The notes beneath the pieces were generated by a model that was not told where the DNA came from, made no database searches, and worked only from the letters and a program-made list of their open reading frames with translations. From Treponema sp. UBA6852 (lineage in GTDB: Bacteria; Spirochaetota; Spirochaetia; Treponematales; Treponemataceae), in NCBI GenBank assembly GCA_002449305.1, contig DKDI01000012.1, forward strand, positions 1-32,731: DNA of 32,731 nt, in the 5' to 3' direction. Within the stretch, counting starts at the first letter, position 1, and every line of letters starts with the position of its first letter. Of this stretch, positions 15,313 through 23,761 are shown piece by piece. Position numbers and translations under genes: made by a program.

Positions 15313-15383
15313 TGTCATTCCCGCACTTGATGCGGGAATAAAAGTTTAAGAAAAGTATTATCGGGTCAAGCCCGATAATGACA
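15313..15383. repeat. Intergenic element with TGTCATT terminal inverted repeats and two hairpins
   Basis: This 71 bp element is bounded by TGTCATT (15313-15319) and AATGACA (15377-15383). It contains TTCCCGCA/TGCGGGAA (15318-15325 with 15331-15338) and TTATCGGG/CCCGATAA (15358-15365 with 15371-15378). It sits between the converging uppP and purD genes and can serve as a bidirectional terminator. The element at 512-531 looks like the same repeat with its middle removed. Confidence 0.75.
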
Positions 15384-15400
15384 GTAGGTAAAAATCAAAG

Positions 15401-16753
15401 CTAATTAGATTCAGCAGCTCCCGGAAGTCCTATGTCTTTTCTGTAGAACATATCGGTGAATTTTATTCCGCTCATTGCTTCATAAGCGTTTTTCCATGCT
15501 TCGTCAAAAGTTGTTCCGTATGCAGAGCAGGCTAAAACTCGTCCGCCGCTAGTTACAAGTTTTGTGTCGTCCGGGCTTCGGCTTCTTCTATTTTCCATTG
15601 CTCCAGCTATAAAAACCTTTGCATTGGCTTTGCTTGCTTTTTCTTCGTCGATTGTAATATTGTATCCTTTTTTATAGGATTTTGGATAACCGCCGCTTAC
15701 TGCAACTGGAGCAACCTGATAGCCTTTTTTCCATTTGAGTTTGAATTCTTTTAAAGAGCCGTCAGTTATGGATTTGCAGAGGCTTAAAAAGTCAAAGTCC
15801 ATAAGCGGAAGCACTGCCTGTGTTTCAGGATCTCCAAGGCGCACATTGTATTCAAGGCATTTTGGGCCGTCTTCTGTAAGCATAAGCCCGAAGAAAATAA
15901 ATCCGCGGTAATCATAATTTTCCGCTTCAAGCCCTTTTAATGTTGGTTCAAGAATATTTTTTTCAAACTGGGAAATTATTGCTGGAGTCGCATCGTCAAC
16001 AGGAGCGATTGCGCCCATTCCGCCTGTGTTCGGACCTTTTGCGCCATCGAAAAGCCTTTTGTGGTCTCTTGCGCTTAAGAATGGAACTATGCAGGATTTC
16101 CCTTGCTCTGAAAATTCTTTAGTAACGCTTACAGCCGCAAGAATTGAAATTTCTGTTCCGCGAAGATATTCTTCTATTACGAGTTTTTTTCCAGCTTCAC
16201 CAGCAATAGAACCATCCATAAGCTGCTCGACTGCATTTTCTGCTTCTTCTAAAGTTTTTGCTACTACAACGCCTTTTCCGGCTGCAAGTCCGTCTGCCTT
16301 TACGACAATCGGCGCGCCTTGTTCTTTTATATATGAAAATGCTTCTTCTTTTGAAGTGAAAGTTTTGCTTTTTGCGCAGGCAACGTTATATTTGTGCATG
16401 AATTCTTTTGCAAGGTCTTTACTGGCTTCAAGTTGCGCTGCCTGAAACTTTGGTCCTACAGTCGGAATTCCTGCGTTCCAAAATAAATCTGCAAGTCCTT
16501 CTGCAAGCGGATTTTCCGGCCCGATAACGGCAAGCTCGCAATTGTTTTCCTTGGCAACTTTTATATACGCGTCATTTCCTGTAATGCCGTTAAGATATTC
16601 GCATTTTGAAAAATCAATATTTCTGCATTTTTTTTCAAAGGCTGTCCCGCCGTTTCCAGGAACGCAAATTACTTCTTCAATAAGATTGCTTTGTGCCAGT
16701 TTCCATGCAATTGTATGCTCTCGTCCGCCATTTCCTACAACAATAACTTTCAT
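15401..16753 (-). CDS. purD: Phosphoribosylamine-glycine ligase
   Basis: This 450-residue ATP-grasp enzyme of de novo purine synthesis joins phosphoribosylamine and glycine to GAR. The N-terminus VIVVGNGGREHTIAWKLAQS (split VIVVGNGGREH), the ATP-grasp segment VVKADGLAAGKGVVVA near residue 155, and the C-terminal YNVRLGDPETQAVLP are all family hallmarks. It is slightly longer than E. coli PurD (429), with a small insertion (AMENRRSRSPDD) near residue 395. No Shine-Dalgarno precedes the ATG at 16753; the promoter's -10 lies 7 nt upstream, implying a leaderless mRNA. No other purine genes are adjacent. Confidence 0.96.
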   Translation of the reverse strand: MKVIVVGNGGREHTIAWKLAQSNLIEEVICVPGNGGTAFEKKCRNIDFSKCEYLNGITGNDAYIKVAKENNCELAVIGPENPLAEGLADLFWNAGIPTVGPKFQAAQLEASKDLAKEFMHKYNVACAKSKTFTSKEEAFSYIKEQGAPIVVKADGLAAGKGVVVAKTLEEAENAVEQLMDGSIAGEAGKKLVIEEYLRGTEISILAAVSVTKEFSEQGKSCIVPFLSARDHKRLFDGAKGPNTGGMGAIAPVDDATPAIISQFEKNILEPTLKGLEAENYDYRGFIFFGLMLTEDGPKCLEYNVRLGDPETQAVLPLMDFDFLSLCKSITDGSLKEFKLKWKKGYQVAPVAVSGGYPKSYKKGYNITIDEEKASKANAKVFIAGAMENRRSRSPDDTKLVTSGGRVLACSAYGTTFDEAWKNAYEAMSGIKFTDMFYRKDIGLPGAAESN

Positions 16754-16760
16754 AGTTGCT

Positions 16761-16789
16761 ATGATAGTTTAAAAATCAAAAAGTTACAA
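16761..16789 (-). promoter_or_regulatory. purD promoter, leaderless geometry
   Basis: On the minus strand, TTGTAA (16789-16784), a 17 bp spacer and TATCAT (16766-16761) are followed by 7 nt (AGCAACT) and the ATG, with no ribosome site. Confidence 0.7.
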
Positions 16790-16827
16790 CATTGCAGAAT
16801 TTTAGGCGGATAAGAATTCAGGCTTGT

Positions 16828-17406
16828 TTAAAAAGATTCAAGGCGAACTAAAAGCTGCTCAAGTTTTACTGCATAGCTTTTGTCTGCTGCCCAAGTTCCT
16901 GCAAGACCTTCTATTGTTGGCGATTTTCCGCGCGGATTTACATACTTATACCGAGTATCAATACATTCGTTGTTCAGTGGAATATCTTTTGTTGCATATG
17001 CGTGAAGATGCTGAATGTGCGCCCTTACTCCGAGTTGTTCCGTTGCAAAAGTTTCGCCTGGATGTTCTGCATCGATTGCGCCAAGTCCGCAGTAGTTGTG
17101 CATTTGCGGTGTAACAAGGTTTCCGAATCTTAAAAATCCAGTTTCTAGGCACATTTGAACAAAAGCACAGTCGCTGTTTATTCCTTCTGCGTTTGCTTCT
17201 TCAATGTAAAGAGCTGCAAGCCGTGCAACTTCTTTTTTATTTGCTGAAGGATTTGCGCTCATAAAGAAGTTATAAAGCTGTTTTTCTGATTTTATTCCCT
17301 GAGCAGAAAGATTCCTTGAAATTTCTTTGCGGCCTTTTGTTGAAACGCACGAAACTGCTGTTAGCAAAATGCAAAATATAAAAATCGGCAATTGAATTTT
17401 TTTCAT
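16828..17406 (-). CDS. Glucosaminidase-domain lipoprotein
   Basis: This 192-residue lipoprotein has the signal peptide MKKIQLPIFIFCILLTAVSC, with Cys20 as lipidation site. The rest is an endo-beta-N-acetylglucosaminidase (glucosaminidase, GH73-like) domain that would cleave peptidoglycan glycan strands. The presumed catalytic Glu is E88 in CLETGFLRFG, followed by the substrate-groove segments HNYCGLGA and FATEQLGVRAHIQHL. The start at 17406 lies 2 bp after the UMP kinase stop; a longer in-frame extension upstream would overlap pyrH and lose the signal peptide. It is the last gene of the sigma/anti-sigma operon, consistent with envelope remodelling. Confidence 0.85.
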   Translation of the reverse strand: MKKIQLPIFIFCILLTAVSCVSTKGRKEISRNLSAQGIKSEKQLYNFFMSANPSANKKEVARLAALYIEEANAEGINSDCAFVQMCLETGFLRFGNLVTPQMHNYCGLGAIDAEHPGETFATEQLGVRAHIQHLHAYATKDIPLNNECIDTRYKYVNPRGKSPTIEGLAGTWAADKSYAVKLEQLLVRLESF

Positions 17407-17408
17407 GT

Positions 17409-18140
17409 TTACGAAATTGTTGTTCCTATGTAATTTTTTCCATCGAGGACTGCTTTTATATTCCCGATGTTTTTTCCGCCGGCGCAAATAACTTTTAAGC
17501 CAAGCTCCTGTGCTTTTTTAGAAGCGATTGGGTCGAACGGACAGTTTTTTCCTGGAACCCATTCGTCTCCTACCATTTTTCTAAAGTCGCTCCATGAAAT
17601 ATTATCGATTGGTTTTGCGTCAGGATTTTTGCGAGGATCATCCGTGTAAACTTTTTCGATGTTTGAAAGATTTACAACTGTGTCTGCTTCAAATCTCTCT
17701 GCAAGAAGAACAGCATCATTGTCTGTTGAAAATCCAGGTTTCCAGCCGGAAGCAACGAGAATTCTTCCTGTAAAGTCGCTTACTTTTGTAGGATCTGTTA
17801 CAACATCTTGACTGCACAAAGGTCCAAAGACAGTTTTTAAAAGCTGGGCATTGAGCCGCGTTGCCATTATTCCAATCCAGTCGCAGGCATAGTTAAGTTT
17901 GTCTGAATCTTCAAATGCTGAAAGTTTCTTTTGGTTTTCATCAAATTTTGCAGAAACTGCTTTGTATGAGTTCTGATAGTTTCTTGCAGGTCCACCACCA
18001 CCGGCTACAAGAATCAGACGCGCATCTTTATTTTCAGAAAGCCACGAGCAAATCATGCTGCTGAATTCAAAAAGAAAATTTTCATCTGGTTTGTCCGGCG
18101 CGATTATTGAACCGCCTACGCTTAAAACTTTTGTAGTCAT
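17409..18140 (-). CDS. pyrH: UMP kinase (archaeal-type)
   Basis: This 243-residue amino-acid-kinase-fold enzyme phosphorylates UMP to UDP. It matches the archaeal/spirochaetal UMP kinase subgroup more than the hexameric E. coli PyrH type: VLSVGGSIIAPD at the N-terminus, VAGGGGPARNYQ, and a C-terminal half with NLSNIEKVYTDDPRKNPDA and CPFDPIASKKAQELG. The ATG at 18140 is chosen for the CGGAG 8 nt upstream; the open frame extends to 18272 but overlaps the upstream gene. It lies 19 bp after the transglutaminase-like gene, an unexpected place for a pyrimidine kinase and probably read from the sigma-factor operon. Confidence 0.88.
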   Translation of the reverse strand: MTTKVLSVGGSIIAPDKPDENFLFEFSSMICSWLSENKDARLILVAGGGGPARNYQNSYKAVSAKFDENQKKLSAFEDSDKLNYACDWIGIMATRLNAQLLKTVFGPLCSQDVVTDPTKVSDFTGRILVASGWKPGFSTDNDAVLLAERFEADTVVNLSNIEKVYTDDPRKNPDAKPIDNISWSDFRKMVGDEWVPGKNCPFDPIASKKAQELGLKVICAGGKNIGNIKAVLDGKNYIGTTIS

Positions 18141-18159
18141 TTTGTTCTCCGTATATATT

Positions 18160-19869
18160 TTAGTAAATTCCTTGAATAACAGGATTGTTCCATAAAGAAC
18201 TATAGCTTGAAGTTTTGTCTCCGGCTTCTTCCCATAAAGATTGTAAAGCATAAGTGCGCGGCCTGTAAACAATTTTGCTGTTTAAAGACGACTGCTTTAT
18301 CTGATGCCAACCTCTGCTGAATGCGATATGCTGATTGTCAAGATTTCCAAAGTAGAATTCTTTTGGGTCAGTTATTTCAATGAATGAAGAAAATGAAAGT
18401 CCATCTCCAAGCGAAACATCAACAGGCAGCCATCCGTATCCTTCAAAGTAAATCTCTGTCCACCAATGCGGACTTACATTTGATTTATCCTGCGCAAGAA
18501 TTCCTGCCACTGGAACAGATGGAATTCCTGCCGCTCTGCACAAAGCTGTGTAAAGAATTGCAAAATCGTAAGCGTCTCCTTTTTTTCTGCGGATTAAATC
18601 AAGCGGCGAAATATTTCCAGTGCGGATTTTTTCAGAAACTTCATAATTTTCTGTCATAAAATTGTATATAAGTTTTGCCTGCCTGTACGGATTTTTTTCC
18701 CGTCCGATAATTGTTTCAAGAAGTGAAGAAACTGCTTTTGAATCCGAAGGAACACAAGCATCTGCGGAAGTATTTTTTGTGTACAAAATTCCGCCTTTAT
18801 CTTTGTACTGCCCTAAATTTTTTGGATTTAAATTTCCTTTTATTCCGAATGTGCTTACAATAAATGTCTGGCTGAATCTTTGCTTGTTGTTTGTAATTTT
18901 GTTCAGCTGCTTGTTATGAATTATGTCAAAAGTGTCATCAACAATAAACGGCTCAGGGTAAACTTCATTCAGCTCAACAAACGGCTGAAACGAAGAAACT
19001 GCGGGCTTTGGAATGTAAAGCAAAATCGAACTTTCTTGAGAAGCAACGTGATTTGAAATATCGGCTGCAATTTGAATTACGTAAGTTCTTCTGTTTGAAT
19101 ATTGCTTTTTTCCGTAAGGAAAATTTACATTGATTTTTTTTGCCGCGCTTGTTCCGTGCGGAGTTTCTATGAAAACTGAGCCGCTTGAAGCTCCATCTGG
19201 AATTTTCACAGAAATTTCAGAATCTGTCCAGGCAATATAGTCAAAGTCAGTTTCGCTTGCCGGAATGAAAATGCTGTTTTTGTCTTGGTTTTCGTTTTGC
19301 TCTGAACTATGCAAAGGTGAAGTTTCGTCCCGGTTTGCGGTAAAATAAACTTTTGATTTTCCTTTTGAAGGTCCGAAATTTGTTCCGCGGATTATTATTG
19401 CTTGACCGGTAGCTGCGTTTTCTGCGGAAATAGATGAAATTACAGGAATTGAAGTTACAGGAGATACGATTGCTGCTACAGGAATCCCGTTTTCATTTGC
19501 AAAAAAAGCCGGTTCTGATTTTCCTGCTGAAGTTCCTACAATCACGAGTCCGTCCTGCGCATTTGGCGGAATTATAAATTTGATTTTTTTGTCCGACCAA
19601 AGTGAATATCCGCTTGCAGTGATTTTTGAGCCTGATATTTCTACGCTGGAAGTTCCCCTTGAATCTCCAAAGCCGCTGCCTTCTATTGTCATTTCATCAC
19701 CAGGCGAGCCAATCATCGGAGTTATTGAGTCTATCACAGGCTTGCGCTTTACATTGCGGCCTAGAATTCCCAAAATAAAAATTGCGGAAACAACTATAAT
19801 TATCCAGCTTATTGTTCTTGCTAGCGGAGAACTTCTAAGGAGATTCGAATAAGATTTTAAAATTGCCAA
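18160..19869 (-). CDS. Membrane-anchored IPT/transglutaminase-like protein lacking the catalytic Cys
   Basis: This 569-residue protein has a TM anchor at about residues 19-37 and then, probably in the periplasm, two IPT/TIG immunoglobulin-like domains (PVIDSITPMIGSPGDEMTIEGSGFG and PVISSISAENAATGQAIIIRG regions, each under-quoted: SITPMIGSPGD and SSISAENAATG). A transglutaminase-like core lies at about 400-490. The core has the expected GxxxDFAxLxxALCRAAGIP frame, but the catalytic Cys position reads Ala (KKGDAYDFAIL, near residue 431). The His (PHWWTE) and Asp (WLPVDVS) remain. It is therefore probably a non-catalytic binding or scaffold protein. The start is TTG (19869) with AGGAA upstream, 1 bp from the anti-sigma stop. 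It is co-transcribed with the sigma factor. Confidence 0.8.
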   Translation of the reverse strand: MAILKSYSNLLRSSPLARTISWIIIVVSAIFILGILGRNVKRKPVIDSITPMIGSPGDEMTIEGSGFGDSRGTSSVEISGSKITASGYSLWSDKKIKFIIPPNAQDGLVIVGTSAGKSEPAFFANENGIPVAAIVSPVTSIPVISSISAENAATGQAIIIRGTNFGPSKGKSKVYFTANRDETSPLHSSEQNENQDKNSIFIPASETDFDYIAWTDSEISVKIPDGASSGSVFIETPHGTSAAKKINVNFPYGKKQYSNRRTYVIQIAADISNHVASQESSILLYIPKPAVSSFQPFVELNEVYPEPFIVDDTFDIIHNKQLNKITNNKQRFSQTFIVSTFGIKGNLNPKNLGQYKDKGGILYTKNTSADACVPSDSKAVSSLLETIIGREKNPYRQAKLIYNFMTENYEVSEKIRTGNISPLDLIRRKKGDAYDFAILYTALCRAAGIPSVPVAGILAQDKSNVSPHWWTEIYFEGYGWLPVDVSLGDGLSFSSFIEITDPKEFYFGNLDNQHIAFSRGWHQIKQSSLNSKIVYRPRTYALQSLWEEAGDKTSSYSSLWNNPVIQGIY

Positions 19870-19870
19870 T

Positions 19871-20587
19871 TCATTTTCCTGAGTCTAAATTTGAAAAAGG
19901 GTAGGAAACGTGAAATGCAAATCCGTTGTTTCTGTTTTGTTTCTCTGAATTTTCGCCCTGCGGATAAAAAACGTCGTAGTTTTTTAGAGAAGGAATCAGT
20001 GCGATTTTCTTGAAATTTGATCCGCCGATTATTAGAACAGGAACTGCCGAAGCTGAATTTGAAGAAACTGGCAATGTGTAAAAGTTTTTGTCCGAATTGT
20101 CGGAAGCCAAAATCGAATTCAAAACTGAAACGTCGATATTTCCGTCGGAGCTAACCTGATTCGCTGTTGACGAAATTGAAGTGCGCGCTACAGGTTGAAA
20201 TGCAGAAAGTTGCCCCTCAAACGGATTCGTTTTTTTTGCGCTTGGAACAACGAATGCAAAAACTGCCGCCGCCGCAATTCCAGCTGCGAAATATTTTATG
20301 CCGCTGCTTGGCTTTGGAAATTTAAATGTGTTTTTTCCTGCCTGAGTAACTTTTTTGTAGGAAAGCCGTGCTTCAAGCCTTTGAAAACTAGAATCCAAAT
20401 CTTCCTTTGAAAAATGAAAGGACTCTTTGTCTTCAGCAAAGACCGAATTAATCGCGAGGAATTTTTTTAGCTTGGCGGAGCATTTGGGGCAGGAATTTAC
20501 GTGCGCTTCGTATTCTGCAACATAATTCTTAGGAAGTTCTCCGTCCGCATAGATAGAATGAATGTCATCTTCAGGACAAGTAAACAT
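19871..20587 (-). CDS. Zinc-finger anti-sigma factor
   Basis: This 238-residue single-pass membrane protein has an N-terminal ZAS/zf-HC2 motif H29-x3-C33-x2-C36 (AHVNSCPKC) with an extra Cys4 and His10. A TM segment lies near residues 94-112 (YFAAGIAAAAVFAFVVP), followed by an extracytoplasmic tail of about 120 residues without recognisable domain. It would bind and inhibit the sigma factor encoded immediately upstream, whose gene it overlaps by 17 bp; its AGGAGAAG ribosome site lies within the sigma gene. Redox or envelope stress could release the sigma factor, but the signal is unknown. Confidence 0.85.
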   Translation of the reverse strand: MFTCPEDDIHSIYADGELPKNYVAEYEAHVNSCPKCSAKLKKFLAINSVFAEDKESFHFSKEDLDSSFQRLEARLSYKKVTQAGKNTFKFPKPSSGIKYFAAGIAAAAVFAFVVPSAKKTNPFEGQLSAFQPVARTSISSTANQVSSDGNIDVSVLNSILASDNSDKNFYTLPVSSNSASAVPVLIIGGSNFKKIALIPSLKNYDVFYPQGENSEKQNRNNGFAFHVSYPFSNLDSGK

Positions 20588-21125
20588 CTTCTTCTCCTAT
20601 CAGTTTTAGTAATTGTGCCTTTGCCCGGAAAACCCGCACCTTTACATTCCCCTCTGTAATTCCGAGCTGGCGGCCAATCTCCTTGTAGTTCATATCGGCA
20701 TATTCTTTTAGAATAAGCACTTCTTTTAAATTGTCAGGAAGCTTGTTTAAGGCTTCTAGCGCAATTTTTTTTGCTTCCTTTTTTAAAAGCTCTGTTTCGC
20801 CGCTTTCCATTTGCTGACGGCCTTCATAAAGCGCCTTGTGGTAAGCGTTTGCCTCTCTAACTTTCCGTTTTGCATAATTCAGCGAAGCGTTTTTTACAAC
20901 TCTAATTAGCCAGAAAACTGCGTCATTTATAGAAGGAAAAACCATTGCTTTCTCGTTTGCCTTTATAAATGAGTCGTGAACCAAATCTTCTGCGGCTTCT
21001 TCATCTTCTACAATTTTAAACGAAACTTTGAACAAAAGTTCCATTGCAGAGTCGTATAATTTTCTAAAGTCCTTTGAATCCGCGCAATTTATCGAGCCTG
21101 ATTCACTTTTATTAAAAGAAAACAC
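20571..21125 (-). CDS. ECF-type RNA polymerase sigma factor
   Basis: This 184-residue sigma-70 family ECF factor has region 2 at about residues 25-95 (EEAAEDLVHDSFIKA, FWLIRVVKNASLNY) and region 4 at about 125-175 (LPDNLKEVLILKEYADMNYKEIGRQLG, shown in part as YKEIGRQLGITEGNVKVRVFRA). The start is GTG at 21125 with AGGA 7 nt upstream. It is the first gene of a likely operon with its anti-sigma factor, the IPT/transglutaminase-like protein, UMP kinase and glucosaminidase. Only 36 bp separate it from the cysS stop, so read-through from cysS is possible. Confidence 0.93.
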   Translation of the reverse strand: MFSFNKSESGSINCADSKDFRKLYDSAMELLFKVSFKIVEDEEAAEDLVHDSFIKANEKAMVFPSINDAVFWLIRVVKNASLNYAKRKVREANAYHKALYEGRQQMESGETELLKKEAKKIALEALNKLPDNLKEVLILKEYADMNYKEIGRQLGITEGNVKVRVFRAKAQLLKLIGEEDVYLS

Positions 21126-21161
21126 AATAAGTCCTGTTTAGTTACATTTTTTCTGTTTTTT

Positions 21162-22694
21162 TTAGGAACGCTTCCAAACTGCTCCATTTGGAGTGTCTGT
21201 TATAACGATTCCGCGCTCTGAAAGCATATTGCGGATTTCGTCGGCTCTTGCAAAATTTTTTGCTTTTTTTGCTTCAACTCTTTCTGCCACAAGCGCGTCA
21301 ATTTCCTGTGCTTCTGGATCTCCTGAATGGTCTGGAACAGAAGCTTTTTGCTCTTTTTCCTGTTCAGCAAGAAAGTCCGCGGCAGATTTTACAAGATTCA
21401 AGCCAATTACACTGTCCATTCTGCGCACAAGTTCAAGCGATTCTTCAGGCTTTAAAGAGCCGTCTTTAACTGCCTTTTGTATGCAGCTCAATGCAACTGG
21501 AGTCGAAAGGTCATTTTCCAAAGCGGCTTGGAATTTTTCCATGTATTCCTTTGCTTTTTCAGACAGATTTTCAGTTTTGCAAGCTTCGCCTTTTGTATAA
21601 ACTTTGGAACAATTCAGTGAATCAGCTCCTCCTGCATTTTGCGCAAGCCGGGCAACACGCTGAACAAGGGCTGCTCTTGAATTTTTCGCTGAATCCATTG
21701 CGTCCCAGCTAAAATAAATTTGCTTGCGGTAATGTCCTCCTAAAAGGAAAAATCTGTAGTCAAGCGGATCGTAGCCTTTGTCTATTAATGACTGAAGCGT
21801 CAAAAAGTTACCGTGGGACTTTGACATTTTTTCTGCCTGACCTGATTCTGCGGCTTTTTTGTCTTTTGCAATCACAAGGAATTCATTGTGAAGCCAGTAG
21901 TTTACCCATTTGTGGCCGGTCGCGCCTTCTGACTGGGCGATTTCGTTCGTGTGGTGAATCGGGATGTGGTCGATTCCGCCCGTATGGATGTCAAAATGCT
22001 CGCCGAGGTATTTCATGCTCATTGCGGAACATTCGATGTGCCAACCCGGATAGCCTCTTCCCCAGGGAGAATCCCATGTTAAAGCCTGATTTTCAAATTT
22101 TGATTTTGTGAACCAGAGAACAAAGTCGTAGGGATTGCGCTTGTTCTGGTCAACTTCGATTCTTGCTCCAGCTTTGAGGTCGTCAAGATTCAGGTTGGCA
22201 AGTTTTCCGTAGTCGGGATAGGTCGTTACATCGTAGTAGAGGTTTCCGCCGGACATATAAGTGTGTCCGTTCGCTTCGATTCTCTTGATAAGCTCGATCA
22301 TGTCCTGGACGTGTTCTGTCGCCTTGCAGACGACATCCGGCCTGATTATGTTCAGCCTGTCAATGTCATTGAAAAAAGCGTCCGTGTAGAATTTGGCGAC
22401 TTCAAGAACCGACTGATGGCGTTCCTGAGCTGTCTTGAGCATTTTGTCCTCGCCCTCGTCTGCGTCTCCGGTAAGATGCCCGATGTCTGTTATGTTCATA
22501 ACGTGCTTTTTGTCGTATCCGAGGAAAGTGAGCGTGCGGTCAAGCGTGTCAAGAAAAACGTAGGCGCGGAGATTTCCGATGTGCGCGTAGTTGTAGACGG
22601 TCGGTCCGCAGCCGTAAAATCCCACAAAACCTTCGTGAATCGGAACGAATTCTTCCATCTTGCGGCCCATTGTGTTGTACAGTCTCAACGCCAT
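21162..22694 (-). CDS. cysS: Cysteinyl-tRNA synthetase
   Basis: This 510-residue class I synthetase charges tRNA-Cys. The HIGH motif appears as HIGN (YNYAHIGNLRA, near residue 37) and the KMSKS motif is intact (AEKMSKSHGNF, near 290). The zinc-binding Cys in FYGCGPTVYN and the HIECSAM segment (near 222-228) are present. It is a little longer than E. coli CysRS (461), mainly through a Ser/Lys/Glu-rich insertion before the C-terminal anticodon-binding DALVAERVEAKKAKNFARAD region. GGAGG precedes the ATG. It is divergent from murB. Confidence 0.97.
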   Translation of the reverse strand: MALRLYNTMGRKMEEFVPIHEGFVGFYGCGPTVYNYAHIGNLRAYVFLDTLDRTLTFLGYDKKHVMNITDIGHLTGDADEGEDKMLKTAQERHQSVLEVAKFYTDAFFNDIDRLNIIRPDVVCKATEHVQDMIELIKRIEANGHTYMSGGNLYYDVTTYPDYGKLANLNLDDLKAGARIEVDQNKRNPYDFVLWFTKSKFENQALTWDSPWGRGYPGWHIECSAMSMKYLGEHFDIHTGGIDHIPIHHTNEIAQSEGATGHKWVNYWLHNEFLVIAKDKKAAESGQAEKMSKSHGNFLTLQSLIDKGYDPLDYRFFLLGGHYRKQIYFSWDAMDSAKNSRAALVQRVARLAQNAGGADSLNCSKVYTKGEACKTENLSEKAKEYMEKFQAALENDLSTPVALSCIQKAVKDGSLKPEESLELVRRMDSVIGLNLVKSAADFLAEQEKEQKASVPDHSGDPEAQEIDALVAERVEAKKAKNFARADEIRNMLSERGIVITDTPNGAVWKRS

Positions 22695-22724
22695 TTTTTT
22701 TCCTCCATTGAAAATCTTGTGCGC

Positions 22725-22730
22725 ATTATA
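22725..22730 (-). promoter_or_regulatory. -10 element of cysS
   Basis: A consensus TATAAT lies on the minus strand 30 nt before the cysS ATG, leaving a normal leader with GGAGG. No good -35 is seen at the usual distance. Confidence 0.45.
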
Positions 22731-22771
22731 TTAAGTGCTTGTTTTCACTATCGATTTTTTTATTTTTTTTC

Positions 22772-22779
22772 TATAAAAT
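22772..22779 (+). promoter_or_regulatory. -10-like sequence just before murB
   Basis: TATAAAAT lies 8 nt before the murB ATG, and no Shine-Dalgarno is visible. No convincing -35 partner is seen, so this is a weaker example of the leaderless geometry found at trkA, purD, hprK and the PilZ gene. Confidence 0.4.
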
Positions 22780-22787
22780 GAAATGCA

Positions 22788-23747
22788 ATGACTAACAGAA
22801 TACGCAAAATAGTTGAAAATATCAAGAACTTGTACAAAGGACGGCTTTTTCCAGATGAACCGATGAGTCTTCATACTACAATGAAAGTCGGCGGAAATGC
22901 TGAGCTTTTTGCCGAACCTAAAGATGTTTTTTCACTTGCGCTTGTTATTTCAGAATGCAAGAAAAATTCTGTGGATTTTTTTATTCTTGGCGGCGGAAGC
23001 AATTTGATTGTAAGCGATGAAGGATTTTGCGGCGTTGTTGTTTCAATGAATGCGTTTTCTTCTATTAAATTTGAAAATGGAATTGTAATTTGCGGTTCTG
23101 GAGTTGAAACTAGCCGTGCTGTGGAATTCTTTGCGCAAAATGGAATTTCTGGAATGGAATCTTTTGCGGGGCTTCCTGGAACTTGCGGCGGAGCTTGCTA
23201 CATGAATGCCCGTTGCTATTCGAATGATATAAGTTCAAAAATTGAATTTGTGGAATATCTTGACTTGGAAAATTTTGATGAAAATTCCTATAAATTTCTT
23301 GAGAAACATATAAAAATGTATCATAATAATAAAGATTGTGAGCAGTGGGCTTATAAACATTCGCCGTTTATGGAAAAATCCGCTGTTATAACAAAAGTTG
23401 CCTTTAAAGCGGAAAAATGTCAGCCTGAAAAAATTGCTGAACTTAAAGCTGCGTGCGAAAGTTTTATAAAAGACAGAGAGCAAAAGGGGCATTTTAAATC
23501 TCCAAGTTCTGGAAGTGTTTTTAAAAACAACCGGAAATTTGGAGAGCCGAGCGGAAAACTTATTGATGAAGCCGGCTTAAAAGGTGTAAAAATCGGCGGG
23601 GCGCAAATAGCTCCGTGGCATGGAAATATAATTATAAACGCAGGAAACGCAACTTGCTCCGATATAAAAAAACTTGTTCGGCTTGCACAAGACAAAGTGA
23701 AAGAACGGACTGGTTTTATGCTGGAATGTGAAGTTGTTTTTGTTTAG
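22788..23747 (+). CDS. murB: UDP-N-acetylenolpyruvoylglucosamine reductase
   Basis: This 319-residue FAD enzyme performs the second committed step of peptidoglycan precursor synthesis, reducing UDP-GlcNAc-enolpyruvate to UDP-MurNAc with NADPH. FAD-binding segments FFILGGGSNLIVSDEGF (near residues 63-79) and GLPGTCGGACYMNA (near 128-141), the catalytic-Ser segment SSGSVFKN (near 238-245) and the C-terminal domain LEDEAGLKG-like DEAGLKG are present. The start at 22788 fits the family N-terminus, but no ribosome site precedes it. It is 14 bp upstream of the cyclic-nucleotide-binding-domain gene and probably co-transcribed with it. Confidence 0.95.
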   Translation: MTNRIRKIVENIKNLYKGRLFPDEPMSLHTTMKVGGNAELFAEPKDVFSLALVISECKKNSVDFFILGGGSNLIVSDEGFCGVVVSMNAFSSIKFENGIVICGSGVETSRAVEFFAQNGISGMESFAGLPGTCGGACYMNARCYSNDISSKIEFVEYLDLENFDENSYKFLEKHIKMYHNNKDCEQWAYKHSPFMEKSAVITKVAFKAEKCQPEKIAELKAACESFIKDREQKGHFKSPSSGSVFKNNRKFGEPSGKLIDEAGLKGVKIGGAQIAPWHGNIIINAGNATCSDIKKLVRLAQDKVKERTGFMLECEVVFV

Positions 23748-23761
23748 AAGGTGGTTCGAAA

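Noticed and set aside
17407..17487. 27-codon N-terminal extension of the glucosaminidase
   Set aside because: It is basic sequence inside pyrH and would bury the lipoprotein signal peptide.
18141..18272. 44-codon N-terminal extension of UMP kinase
   Set aside because: It overlaps the upstream stop region, has no ribosome site, and does not fit the family N-terminus; the ATG at 18140 with CGGAG does.
18160..19869. Active transglutaminase/protease
   Set aside because: The catalytic Cys position reads Ala, so activity of that type is unlikely on present evidence.
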